A stretch of 64,000 bases of DNA from Choanephora cucurbitarum (lineage: Eukaryota; Mucoromycota; Mucoromycetes; Mucorales; Choanephoraceae), in contig JAIWNI010000039.1 of assembly GCA_025331435.1 (NCBI GenBank), positions 62,001-126,000 on the forward strand, read 5' to 3'. Below are positions 1-11,289 of the stretch, one piece after another. Numbering within the stretch: the stretch's first letter is position 1; every line of letters starts with the position of its first letter. The translations under genes and the position numbers were made by a program. The notes under the pieces are model-generated. The model made no database searches. It saw only the letters and a list, made by a program, of their open reading frames with translations, and was not told where the DNA came from.

Positions 1-9
1 ACAACATAC

Positions 10-398
10 CTCAATAAAGTAGAAACAGCGTCATAGAATGCATTCAACATGCTCAATAGAATCAACTCATTTTCTTCCATAGAACCAACCACATAAAAGA
101 AGATGTCGATATTTGAACGATACAACACAATCTGGTTGTCATATAAAATAACTTCGCCTAACAAAAAAGAAAGTACATCAGAACTCAGGAACCCCTCCAA
201 AAGAAAGAAAAGTGCTCATCTTGTTTAATCTACTTTACTTCCTTGAGCACGCTTTGTCTTGTCAAATAAACCCTTTTCAAACTGCTTTTGTTGCTTTACG
301 CTTGTTTGCTCAGAACCGTAATATTTAGCTAAAACACGATTGCCCTCTGCATCAAGTAAGATGACAGCCTTAATGGAGTATAAAGACAGATTGACCAT
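10..398 (-). CDS. RET3: Coatomer subunit zeta (zeta-COP), 5' part, runs off the window
   Basis: Small subunit of the COPI coat, which forms vesicles for Golgi-to-ER retrograde transport. The protein starts [20 protein letters not shown], the typical longin-type opening of zeta-COP, and continues with [17 protein letters not shown] and, in exon 2, [20 protein letters not shown] and [19 protein letters not shown]. Exon 1 is 398-239 and exon 2 is 157-10. The intron starts GTAAAGT and ends TTAG, and the join restores a Ser codon. A second donor (GTATGT) at position 9 shows the gene continues beyond the window edge. The ATG at 398 is the family start. Identification rests on family resemblance over about 110 residues and is firm. 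Confidence 0.93.
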
Positions 399-547
399 TA
401 TTGTAAAATGAGAGCAAAATAAATATTAGAAAAAAAGAAGGAGACGCAACAGCATTTCATTTGCAGTTTGGTTCACATTCTAGTTTCCGCCCTGATTTCA
501 TTTATTTTTTTTTGTGGCAGTCTTCATTAGCTATTTTACAATTTATT

Positions 548-2274
548 TTATTGTTCTTCTTCTTCTTCACTAAGGCCTTCTGTTTGCTCAAAATAAGTTT
601 CCCAAAGAGCAATAATCTGCTTTTGATGTTCAATCATACTACGTAGGAATTGCTCAACACTATCTCGGAAATCTTCCACTTTTTCTTTATCGAACCGATC
701 AAGTTCGTTCTTTATAAGTTTTGAAACATGTTGAAATTCTTGCTGCAATTCTTCTACCTTGTCCTTCATCTCATTGATTTCCTGTTGATGTACATTCAAC
801 TTCTCGGTCTTGTTCTTCTGTTGTGCCTTTAGCTTCTCAAAAAAGGCCAATTTCTTTTGTAATTCAGAATCAGCTTGTTGATACGTTTGATAGGCTTTTA
901 CGCGTGCATTAAAGGTAATCTAAGTCACAAACTATTCAACAGGAGGATACAATGCTACATCAGAAGCAAAACTTACTCGAATAGAACCAATGATACGAAT
1001 GTACTCATCAATGGTATTTTCCAATGTGATAATATCATATTGTGCTTGTTGTTCATGTAACTCTTTCATCTGCTTTTGAATTTCACCCAAAACCATCAAA
1101 TGGGTCGATAGATTTCGATTGAGTTCTGCTGAAGCCAATGGGAACATACTTTCACCAAATTCTGAAGTAGCCATACCAAGCTCTAATAAAAAAAACCAAA
1201 AAGTTATTATACAAAAAAAAAAAAAGCCAATGATTGTAAGCCTGCCTTTTCTCTGTTTGACAACACCTTCAACACTTTTCAACAGACTTCTCAGTTGAGA
1301 TTCTAAACCATCCAATTGATTCTTCTTGGACTCAAACCATTCGTCCACTTCAACAAATTTACTAAACGGACTGGTGGCTGCATTGGATAGCGTCTCACTA
1401 AAGGACCTCATGAAACTCATTTTGGAATTTTCAGGCTCTGCTCGTCTCTGTCTCTTTTCTACATTGAATGATTCGCTTTCCAAAAACACTTTAAGATCCG
1501 GATCACCATAGAGCATAGGATGAGCAACAATCTTCTGAAGACATCGCTCTAAGGCAATTCTTCTAGATTCAACAAAATCGTCCTGAAAGCGTCCCAATGC
1601 ATGTTTTTCGGGAACAGGTGGTACAATCACACCAGGGTTACCTGATGTCAGTTGATTGTAGAGCCATAAAAAGTCTCGGTATCTTCTAGCTACAATAAAT
1701 TCAGAAGATCTGAAGGAAGGCGAATTTGTCTATGATAGTGATTTAGAATCATCATATCGATTTTTTTTTTGGGAAAGCATTTACTTTTGTTCTGACTTTA
1801 TATACAATATGGGCATTGATAGCATCGCCTACTTTCTGTGGATCTTCTATCGATACCTCAAAGAAAGGTCGAGAACCACTTTCAGGCACTCGCAACGATT
1901 CTGACTGTACAAAAAGTAAGCTTTCAGACCGGTCTTTCTATTTATGTCCGACTTATGCTTACTTGGGTATCTTCTATGGTTTCTTGTGTTTCAACATGTA
2001 GGTCATCCATGTGTTCGGTAATAGACTCAGTCATGTCCTTTGGTGATGGCGTTGATAGTGGTGTTGATGGCCGTTGTGAATCAGTTTCGCTCTCAGGCTG
2101 CTCTACCTTAGTTGGTGTTGCAGTCGTCATAGTAGGTACTAGTGGTGGTGAAGAAGTAAGTGTTGGTCCACCAAACTGATGTGTTGACTGAGAGGGTGCA
2201 TCAGCAAAAGGGTTTGATTCAAGTGCGTCTTCTCCAAAGGCTAAAGAAGAGCTGTTTGAGTCAAAAGTGTTCAT
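548..2274 (-). CDS. VPS5: Sorting nexin Vps5/Snx1-type (PX-BAR), retromer subunit
   Basis: Retromer SNX-BAR protein that binds phosphoinositides on endosomes and shapes recycling tubules. Five exons: 2274-1963, 1904-1785, 1729-1246, 1182-959, 919-548, giving about 503 residues. The first ~104 residues are a low-complexity Ser/Thr/Pro-rich leader starting MNTFDSNSSS. A PX domain follows (RRYRDFLWLYNQL, then NPGVIVPPVPEKHALGRF). After a linker comes a BAR domain made of long helices, ending in a Glu-rich tail. Residue EL in KQRKELGMATSEFG is split by the third intron. That intron appears to be GC-AG (AAAG|GCAGGC), because only this join keeps the BAR helix in register. All other junctions are GT-AG and in phase. 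Snx1 and Vps5 names both fit; Vps5 is the fungal one. Confidence 0.92.
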
Positions 2275-2909
2275 GGTAAGCAGATTAGGTAGGAAAAAAG
2301 AAAGGTTCAAGATAATGCCTATATTAGGTTGGTTAAAATTCAATACCTCAGTCTCTCTCTTTCTCTCTCTTTTTTTTGTATCTCCACCTCACTTTTTTTA
2401 AAAAAAAAAATCATTCATTTGATGCTGCTTATTGTTTAGTATCAACTCAAGTTGGTAACTCTTGAGGAACTTGTAAAGCCTTTCATATGGCCAAGAAAAC
2501 TATATAGTGAGAAGGTTTTTGCTGTATAGCTCTAAAGAGCAATGTCTCTTTTTTTTTTTCGAAGTATTATGCAAGCAAGAAATACACATACAGACTATGT
2601 CCTTTTAGAGTGAAATCATTCTATTGAAATTCAGAGAGTTCTACAAACGAGAATTTGTTGTAACAGAAATAAACAATAATAGTTATTATACTTTATCGAG
2701 TGGAGTTGAGTGAGACAAATAGTAAGAGGGATAGTTATTTTCTTTAAGAATAAAAAAAGAAAAAGGTATTTTTTGAAGAAACTCTGAAAAGGGAAGTAAT
2801 GAGAGAGAGAGAGGGGGATAAGATATATATGTGTGTTATAAAAAAATCTAAACTATTTTTTTAGGAGAGGGTTCATTTCTGCTATTAAAAAAAGAGGCAA
2901 GAAAAGGGT
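2275..2909. other. Intergenic: Vps5 promoter and 3' region of the multi-KH gene
   Basis: No gene seen. The stretch holds CT-rich runs directly upstream of the Vps5 start (on the minus strand a GA-rich leader), an A/T homopolymer at 2394-2410 and a GA repeat near 2801-2814. Both neighbours are on the minus strand, so it serves as terminator of one and promoter of the other. Confidence 0.5.
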
Positions 2910-5900
2910 CTAATGTGTCAAACTATTGTTGCTAGATTGACCACCTCCTATTGTCATATTGTTCAATAAGCTTTGAACGACTAAAAGAAAAAAAAATAAG
3001 TTAAGAAGGATCCTTTTCTATAAGGTTACTAATAACTTACTGACAGTCTCATCAGCAGAGGAATGATTTGCTGAAAAAAGAGCGGGAAAGTCTAAAGGCT
3101 TTTCCAGTCCAGTAGTTGAAGATACATGAGGATTGCTAGATTGCACCGATGCAGTTGTGGTATTGTTTTTGTTATTGACAGCAACGGCCGCACCAGCAAT
3201 GGTAGGTGTCGAAATGGATGGGGATAATGCAAATTGAACTGCTGTTGATTGAGATAAGGGTTTGTTACTACCTGATGTTGCAGTGTTGGATGGATAAATC
3301 AATGGTGGAGGGGGTGTCTGAGTACGCATGTAGTTGTTTATTTGAAAGGGTAAATTGCTTGACTTCTTTGGTGAAGAATCAAGTACGATATCTGGCATAG
3401 ATTGACTTGAATGCATTGAGCTATTGTTGCTTCCTGTGGATGTTGAAGATGTTGGTACGACATAAGCATTGTTAAAATCTGGCTTTTGTCCTAATGGTTG
3501 ATAAAAGCTTCCGTTTGTCTTTGTGTTATTGCTTTGATCAATGGTATACAACTTTTTTGAAATTAGCTCTCGAAAAAAAATGTCATCTATTTGTCTTACC
3601 ATAGAATGTGGCTTTGTTTCCAAGCCTGAAAGAGGTGGACTACCAACAAAACCATTCAAAGATACTTGTTGAGGTGGGTTAGACCAGATATCAAGACCAC
3701 TCTGGGCAGCAGGTGGGCCATTACGGAAGCTCAAAGGAGACACAAATGGCATGGAGGGTGGGGGTGGCGCTAAAGGCTTATTGGCTTCAGGTGAGTCAAA
3801 GATTGCGCGTAAACTGTCGACTGTTCTTGACGAATTCATGTCTCTGAAGCTCTTCCATGAAGCATCCAATGGATTTCCTCCGACAGCACAAGGGTAGTCA
3901 AACAAAGAATAGCTTTTCAATCCATTGTGCATGCCAGACAAGGGAGGTGGGAAATCAGTCAAGAGTGAGGACGAAGAAGAGGCTGTGGGAGACACCAACT
4001 CTAGAGGTACATCTTTAGTTAACCTTGACTTTTGCATTGATTGATTAGATAAGTTGTTACCTGAAGGCAAGCTGGGTCCAAGGATACGACTGTCAAAGAC
4101 AGGGAAAGAGGAAGAGAATTGATTGGTGGTAGAAGGAGCTGTGTTTACATGGCGAACAATAGCACTGTCGTCATAGAGGTTGACTTGTTGACTTTTGAAA
4201 TAACTAATCAAAATCTCTAATGCGGGATTCAGGCGATCAATGATGCCCTTTGTCATCTTGAACGCAATAACCTCATCGCTCTCGTTTGCATCGTCCTGCT
4301 TTTTCTTTTTCAATTCAACTGTAATGTTGTGCTCATTCGCAATACGTTGTACGATATCTTTGTAAGAAGCTGATTCTAACACAGATTTCAAGTGAGTTGA
4401 GAAGGGTAAATGAACATCATATTCTTCGGGAACAATGGATCTGACCATCTGTGCAGCCAGTCCAACTTGAGATTCAGGCCCTACAAGGGTCAGGTAGTTA
4501 CTGGCAAGTTCGTTGTCAGGCCAAATCAAATGTGTGTTTGTCTTCTTTGTCATCTCAGCCAAAAAGGCGGCTTGATCATGGATCAAAGTTCGGTGAAGCC
4601 AAAAAGGAATATCGTAAAGCACTTGCTCTACACAATCTCTGTCTTTAGGGTTGATCAAGTCCATAACAGCATGGCGCAAGTTTTCGAGATTGACTTGGTT
4701 CTTCATGGGCGTTCTGGCGACTACATTGTCATCGTTATCGTAATAACCACCCAAGGCAGCAAATTCTTCTGCATTTGAAAATTTGACGTAAACGCCATAC
4801 TTCTTCATGATACGTTGAATGTTCTTTCCTCCAACACCAATGATGCGCTTATGGTATACTTCAGGTACATAAAATGAAATTTCAGCAGGCAACTCTTCTT
4901 GTAACAAAGTCAAGCCGTCCAGAGCTTTGTTGAAGTTGTTGCTTTCGACCTCAATTATAAAGTTGTATTCGCTAAAAGGAAGAAACTTTATCTTTGCGCC
5001 TGATGTCTTCATGATCTTGTTGATCTTTCCACTCTTTTTACCACTGATAAATTCGCGTTGATCGTTGGAGAGTTCGACGTTAAAGATTGTGCTCTGGTGA
5101 AACACTTTCAAGAATGACATATCATGCAAACGTTGGTAAACGTTTCGAATAGCACGTTCAGTACCAAAGGCCTCAATGCAACCTGGATCAACGCGGTAAG
5201 ATACTTCGGCGCCTGAGATTTGAGATAATTGAGAGACGAGTGTTGTAATGTTGGCCATCGAATTGAAAATAGGATGGACGTTGTCCACACCGTAAATGAC
5301 ATTGTCGCGGTTAAAGTAAAAACAAGCCTCATATACGCTACAGGCCTATTACGATGAATGAATAGAAGAATAGAGTTAAAGTTTTGTACGTGATGATATC
5401 GAAAATTAAAAAAAGGGTACAAAATAGGAGAGAGAGAGAGAGAGAGAAAATATTACTTACTAAGAAATGAAGGGAGCGAAGTGTGCGTTCAGCATTTACT
5501 CTGCTTTCAGCATATACAGTAACAATGTTGCTACCAGACCCCATCTTGGGAAACAATAAGAACGAGCCATTGTCTCGCATTACTTTCCGCAAATCGTTTC
5601 TGCGGTGCAGCAACATCCAATCTAATTTTCTAGGGTGTAGCACAGCATCTTTATGATACATAGATTGAGCCTAGGGAAAAATTTGTTTGATTAGCAAAAT
5701 AGAAAAAAAATTATTTGATGACGCTTTACATATACACACACACATATGTATGTCGTTATATATATATATGTGTGTATATGTATATGTATATATGTATGCC
5801 TGTACCTTCTGGGAGGCTAACTTTGTCAACATTTCCTTGACGCGCATTACATCGTTGGCTTGGCCTGTGATATAAATAGGAGGAGAATAGTTATCATCTT

Positions 5901-6559
5901 TTTGAAATACAAAGGGTGAAGGAAAGTAAATTGAAGTAGCAGTTTCTTCTAAAATGGACTGAAGTCCAGTACGTTTTCGCCCACATATCAAATGATGCAA
6001 CTTGTATGGAATAGCTACAGTATCTACATATAATTCAGACTATTTACGAAAGGCATTTAGTACAAGAAAAGAGAAACGAGTCGTCTGTTTGCTTACCAAT
6101 CTATCTAACATGACCAATGTTTGAACTCGGGCAAGCTCAGCATTGTCGGGTATACCAGTGATAAGAATAGAAACAGTGTTTTGTGAAGCAAAAGAAGATT
6201 GTGGTATTGGCTCTGTAATAGAGATTGTTGTGTGTGTATCATTGGCAATCTTTTCACATTCTGTTCGTAGCTTGCTACAGTCCTGATCAGGAATCTTGAG
6301 ATTCAAGTGGATCTAAGTTAGATCAGAGAGTGTGTAGGTTAGTGGTTATGTGTCGATAGGAGAAGAGAAACGAGTTACAGGCTCTGAATGTAAGGTTTAC
6401 TTTAGAAGGATATAGATTCATTATTTCCGTTCTTGTTGCCATGACATTTTCTTCTTGACCAGCTATTGTGAGGTTCGAGCCTTCAGCAGTTATTTGACAG
6501 GTCAGTGAAGTTGGAAGTTTATCTGTCTGTCCAAAACAAAAAGAAAAGGCGCAGGTCAT
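2910..6559 (-). CDS. Multi-KH domain RNA-binding protein (vigilin/Bicaudal-C-like)
   Basis: Predicted cytoplasmic RNA-binding protein of about 1,064 residues. Exons: 6559-6401, 6312-6097, 6039-5806, 5670-5461, 5345-3041, 2980-2910; all junctions are GT-AG and in phase. The last exon encodes IVQSLLNNMTIGGGQSS and a stop, reached by a GTAAGT donor at 3040. About eight successive KH-like units occupy the first ~680 residues. Only one carries a canonical GxxG loop (RIIGVGGKNIQRIMKKYG). Others are degenerate, such as LICGRKRTGLQSILEE and ISGKKSGKINKIMKTSG. The C-terminal ~380 residues are Ser/Pro/Asn-rich and disordered. The start is uncertain: the ATG at 6559 is followed by TTTTGGACAG, which could be an acceptor for a missed upstream exon. 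Specific targets are unknown. Confidence 0.85.
5429..5446. repeat. GA dinucleotide microsatellite in an intron
   Basis: Run of about nine AG units inside the fourth intron of the multi-KH gene, close to the GTAAGT donor. No function implied. Confidence 0.8.
5731..5799. repeat. AC/TA/TG-rich microsatellite in an intron
   Basis: Alternating purine-pyrimidine stretch (ACACAC, TATATATA, TGTGTATA units) filling much of the third intron of the multi-KH gene. This makes it the longest intron of that gene. Confidence 0.7.
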
Positions 6560-7459
6560 GTTTTCTTTTTGAAATGATAGCGTAGTGGCAATGATTGGTA
6601 GTGTGTGTGTATAAGTGTGTGTATATAAGATAGAAGTGGTGGTATCCTTGTATTATCTCTTTTCTTTCTTTTTTTTCTGTGTAAATTCTATTTTTCTTTT
6701 CAGGTATTTTTAAGGTTGCTCGTCTCTATTTAGACAGTGTTTTCTCTTAAGAAAAGAAAGAAAAAAGAGAGAAGAGCGGGTAAAGATGCAGATAAAAAAA
6801 AAAGAAACGAAAAACAGCAATAAAAAAAATAAGGAAAGGAGAACTCTAACAGCAAAAAAAAAAGCAAAATATATATATATATGTAAAAGAAAATATTGGT
6901 TTTTTCCAATCCATTTGCGGATTCATATTTTTTTTTTTTTGCGGACAGGTTTTTCGGCGGGGCTGCTGCGTCCGAAGTATAACTCCGCTAACGATAAGCA
7001 ATTCTATTGGTTTTTTATAACCAATAAGCGTTGCTACTATTGTCGTTGTATGAAATTACTGTCGCTTATTTAAACTTTCGTACTTAATACAATACATAGT
7101 TTTCTGCTTTAGCCTAAGCAAAAGAAAACAAACACAAGTGACAACCCATCGAGACTTTCTTCTACTAGACGACTTAACGAGAATCGTTCAATAATTGTAA
7201 GCTTGTTTAACCGTACAAGTAGTTCAAATGGAAACGATAGCTAGACGAATAAAGTAAGTTGTGTCTTCAACCTCTCTTATGCTGAAGTCAGAAACAAGAT
7301 CGTTTATGCCTTCCAAGATTACCAAAACTAGAGCTCATTTGAATAACGCTATTTCGACTTTAGGAGAATAATGTATTAGTGGAGTATATTGATCAGGAAC
7401 GAAACGAAGAGCTGATCATTATATCAGCTGAAGAAACGAAAGGCTGTAACAAAAAACAG
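6560..7459. other. Promoter region of the multi-KH gene and low-complexity DNA
   Basis: Upstream of the multi-KH gene on the minus strand, with TG repeats near 6601-6626, long A/T runs and purine-rich blocks. The open frames here are low-complexity Lys/Phe strings and are not credible genes. From about 7100 the DNA passes into the decayed element that follows. Confidence 0.5.
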
Positions 7460-8730
7460 CATGCTTCCTCTTGAGCTGTAGGTGGAACTTCTTGCTATCC
7501 TTACTCATAGAGGAAGAATCTCAAGAGCAGTTGCTGAACCTTCTTAGACCAGAATGGTTCCAAAGGATATTTCGTGAGCTTCGCGTGCTTCGTCATGACA
7601 GAGTTGAGCTCCAATGTTTGCTCTCTGAGTATAACAAGCGGAACGGAATTTCTCAAGCTTTCCGCCTGAGGACTTTTCTTCCTTTAATGATCAGAAGAAA
7701 TACGTCGGCTTTGTACCTACCAGAGCGTACATTCGGACCATTCAGATAGAAATCACAAAAGCTCTTCAACTAAGAATGGACAAACATATGATGATTTTGG
7801 ATGGAAAGATCTTAAAGGGCACTTGATCATTCAGGTTCTTAAAATATATGACCAAAATTGACGACACAAGTGTGTTTATTGATTTCTGTACTATGACAAA
7901 TGAATATGAAGAGACAGTGCATCAAGCATTAGTCCCATCAGAAGCACTGTTGTAACTGAGGCGCTCTTTTGAGAAAACATGAGAAGCATACTTCGACTAC
8001 GGACATTAAATGTCAATCGCTTTTTTTTCACTGACAATGTAAAGGATGACCAATCTTGCATTGAGAGGATATTTAAATCCCTTAAAGAAAGTGTAGAATC
8101 TGTAAATTTTCAAAGGATGAACACTAATGATGTCAATACTCTATGTTTATGTAGCGACTTTGATAAGATGCTTGGGCTAGCATAGCTATTTATGAAGCCA
8201 CCAAAGCTATCCCTTAGACTGGTTCGCGTATCAATTCAAATAGTTGCATATCAGGAGCATTTGTTTCATTAAAGCCTCGAGGTTTGAAACATGTGGTTGC
8301 TCCTGGCCAAATTGAACAAACCAAAGATAACAAGAATGCTTAAAAAGATTCTTGTCTTTTCAAGGTATCTAAAATCAATACTTCGAGTTACATAGTGAAT
8401 TCTGAAAATTACAATGATAGACAAACCAATGAAGCCAAAAATTCCATGGCTCTTGCTTGTTTAGGCTCGCTTTCTGAACTTGGATTTATTATTGGAATAC
8501 TTAAGTCTGATTTGATCACGACAACAAAAGAGGAGGCGCAAGAAGCTGGTAATAGTGTCTATCCTGCAAGTCAAAGGATTGATGCGAGACGTAATTCGCT
8601 TAAAGCTATTAGTCTCAGTGATTCTGAGAAAAGCACTGAAGTTGTTGAATCGATCAGTGATGCAGATGTTAATGTTGCTTTTGTAGAAAAAACTTTAAGC
8701 ATTGCTATCAGCTGTTCAATTCCAACTTAA
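7460..8730 (+). pseudogene. Decayed transposase-like gene (RNase H-like core)
   Basis: A coding relic broken by many stops and frameshifts. Readable pieces in shifting frames, in order: LSEYNKRNGISQAF, then FVPTRAYIRTIQIE, then RMDKHMMILDGKILKG, a piece reading EAYFDYGH, then FFTDNVKDDQSCIERIFKSL, then a longer open piece at 8395-8730. The spacing of LDGK and FTDN is like the first two acidic residues of an RNase H-fold (DDE-type) enzyme. From memory the strings resemble a repeated fungal family with the DUF6729 domain; I could not check this. No intact frame remains, so it is almost certainly non-functional. Confidence 0.5.
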
Positions 8731-9905
8731 AAATAAACTATAAGTCATACACAAACAGCATAATCACAAACGAGTTTCTATTCATGTAGTCAAGGATTTA
8801 TTTAATTTGATGGATATGACAAGGTCTTATTAGTAGCACAACCTCTACAAGGAATTTACTCAAAGATTTAGTGATATACTTCTTGTTCTGGATGAAAATA
8901 ACAAGAAGTTGGCTTTAGAAGCGCTGATAAAGAATGGAGAAAGCTAGGAAATGAAAATGAAGCGCGATCGCCCTGGATTTGAGAAAGAGTCAAACAAAAG
9001 ATTTGCTCTCCTGTTACACTTCTACCAGTGTCACACGTTCCTTTTCTTTCTTTTGAGTCCTAAGATGCTCTAAGTTAGCACGCTCTCCTTAAGACAAAGC
9101 GTCTTGGGCGAAAGCACTGAGTGATTCAAAGACTGTGCAGTTAGGCCATGCCTCGGATCTGCCAGGCGTCCAGTTTTACCCTAAGAAATAGAAGAAAGAT
9201 AGGTATGGTCTCACTCTTTACAGGTACTCGAGAGAAACTAGTTCACTAGAAAGAGGAGTTCAGCAGAATCGTATGAGAGAGTTTGAGTCTATTGGTACAG
9301 ATTCAGAGCTTGTCTTTGCAGCGCTATTTAATACCGATTAAGACATGATTTTGATATTGGAACTTTCAGCCGTCTTTGATTAGAGTACAAGGGTCGTTAG
9401 AATCCTTGATTAACTTAGCATCTTGGTTGTTTGCACCAAGCTACGTAGATGGCTGGTCGAGATCTAAAGCGTTTGGCAATTGAAGTTAATGCCTTGAAAT
9501 TTCATGGCTCCGAAGAAGTTTTTAACACATGTTCTTTGCCAGATGAATAAATGCATTGGTTGGGTATTGAGAAGGTGGAAGAAAGTACAGTGAGCTCGTG
9601 TCTAAATAGTCCAGTGTATAGTGTGGACAAAGAACCCTCTCATTTTTGATTGGTAATGAAACAAAACTTTACTACTAAAGCATTCGTGTTAAAAGAATAC
9701 GTAAATCAAGAAACTCTCAATTACATAAAGCGACAAATAAGACTTTTTGTTCTGTTATTAACTATATTAAACTATATCACAATTAAAAAAACAAGCTCCA
9801 TCATCATGTGTCGCAAGACACCATGTCTTCATCTTCGACAAATACAAGCCCAAGTTGCTCTAATTCGAGCTGTTCCATAACTTTTTGCTGCTTGTTCAAC
9901 TCATT
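8731..9905. other. Decayed sequence, possible 3' remnant of the element
   Basis: Short coding-looking pieces on the plus strand interrupted by stops, for example around 9180-9330 and 9440-9600. None is long enough to name. This is probably the continuation of the preceding relic. Confidence 0.35.
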
Positions 9906-10696
9906 CTACACATTTGAAGCATATGCTATTAGTATCATCATAACTTGAGAAACGAAGCCACTTACATAAATGAAGGTAAAAATATCATATATTGCGATCA
10001 AGTAATTCTTTTCTTCAAAAGTTGTTGGTAGAAGTGCTGACGAACATTCTACAACTTTGTAAGTGCTCTTACTCTTGACTGAATACCTCAGCAGGGTGAG
10101 CTTTGTCTGGATTAGGTGAGCAGAAAAGACTTCGATCTCCTTCATTGTCTTTGTGCTAGCGTTTGGAAACGCACACATGACGGACTTGATCGCATCTGTA
10201 GCACTTTGGATGTTTTTCAAAGAGGCTTCTAGCACATGATCAACATCAGCGGTCATTTTCAAACTACGTAGCTTGAGTTAAATAAACTTATCTACTTATA
10301 TGACCAAAATGCCTACCCTAAAGATTCTATTACAAAGCATGGGTTGTTTCTTGTATCGATACCCATCCCGTCCAACAATCTTGTCCCGGTTTCTTCCTGG
10401 GTGGTATAGGGGCAGCATCTTTATTTTTTTTCACACCTAAGTTAAATATGTTCGTTACTTGCTCGTTTGTAGTAGAAGCAAAACTTACCAAGTAAACGGC
10501 TTAAGCCCCGTAATATTTGCAAAATACTTGAAGTATTGCACTACGTGCTCGACATATATTGTTCGTTCATCGTTGACAGGAATTTTGGTGATTCCATTGT
10601 AATTACGATGAAATCGACGAACGAGTCTATTCACTATGGTTTGTGAGAGAATAAAAAAGTGGTCGGCTGTGGCTCTAAATTGAGCAACCACAGCTT
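9906..10696 (-). pseudogene. Broken lineage-specific gene of unknown function
   Basis: Two coding pieces on the minus strand. The first (10691-10487) contains VNDERTIYVEHVVQYFKYFA and ends ...LKPFTW at a GTAAGT donor. The second (10262-9906) starts KMTADVDHVLEASLKNIQSA and continues as a helical segment with KLTLLRYSVKSKSTYKVVEC. Splicing to the TTTAACTTAG acceptor at about 10440 gives TWCEKK and then a stop. One extra A in the following run of eight A would restore a frame reading into GRDGYRYKKQ. An in-frame stop also lies just before the first piece. I therefore call it broken, unless the A-run is a sequencing error. It shares the NxERTxxVE signature with the gene at 25107-26014. Function unknown. 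Confidence 0.45.
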
Positions 10697-11112
10697 TTTA
10701 TTGGGAACTCTATAGTGGGAGCTGCTCTAAAAAAAAACTGAGCTTATCACAACAAAAAGATGTGGTTTTTCAAGCAAACATCAGTTATTATATACTGAAA
10801 AATGGAATAAAGAAAGTTGCTATCACATGGCCTGACTGTCTTTTGATCTGTTTGGAACATGATAAAAGCAAGTTAGGCACTAGACACTGATGCAATTCAC
10901 CAACCCTTAAGGAGTCTATACTTTGCCAACAAAAACAACAAGTCTCACCGCTAGATTGTTTTTACAAATCACATCGTTCAGCCTTGATTTATTTTCATAA
11001 AACTAAACATTAATGCTCTTTAGGTTATATTTTTGTTATTAGCATGTCTTCTTTCTAATCAAGGATTTGAGTGTGTAGGATGGTGGACGAGAATCGGAGC
11101 CTATGCTTATTT

Positions 11113-11289
11113 TACAATAGTCGCTTTATTTAAGAGTGTGCATATTCTTGAGAAATACACTCTTATATTGAGCATACTCTTAAATCGAATGGTATTGTAG
11201 CGCCTGAAGCGATTTTCAAGTTGAAGGGTTGCACTCTTATATTGAGCATACTCTTAAATCAAACACTCTTAAATCGAGCGACTACTGTA
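11113..11289. mobile_element. MITE copy 1, Tc1/pogo-type ends with TA flanks
   Basis: A 177-bp non-coding element. The left end reads TACAATAGTCGCT and the right end, reverse-complemented, TACAGTAGTCGCT. In both ends a segment ending ATTTAAGAGTGT follows, giving imperfect terminal inverted repeats of about 27 bp that begin at TA. A 29-bp direct repeat (11158-11186 and 11232-11260) lies inside. Two more divergent copies occur in the window. It has no coding capacity, so it would need a transposase from elsewhere. Confidence 0.75.

Noticed and set aside
1616..1640. Possible extra intron in Vps5 at CAG|GTAACC
   Set aside because: Reading through keeps the PX motif SGNPGVIVPP intact and in frame.
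6786..7073. 95-codon open frame upstream of the multi-KH gene
   Set aside because: Lys/Asn/Phe homopolymer-like composition from A/T runs; no family.
11158..11260. Two 29-bp repeats considered as a CRISPR-like array
   Set aside because: Only two units, lying inside a MITE of a eukaryotic genome.
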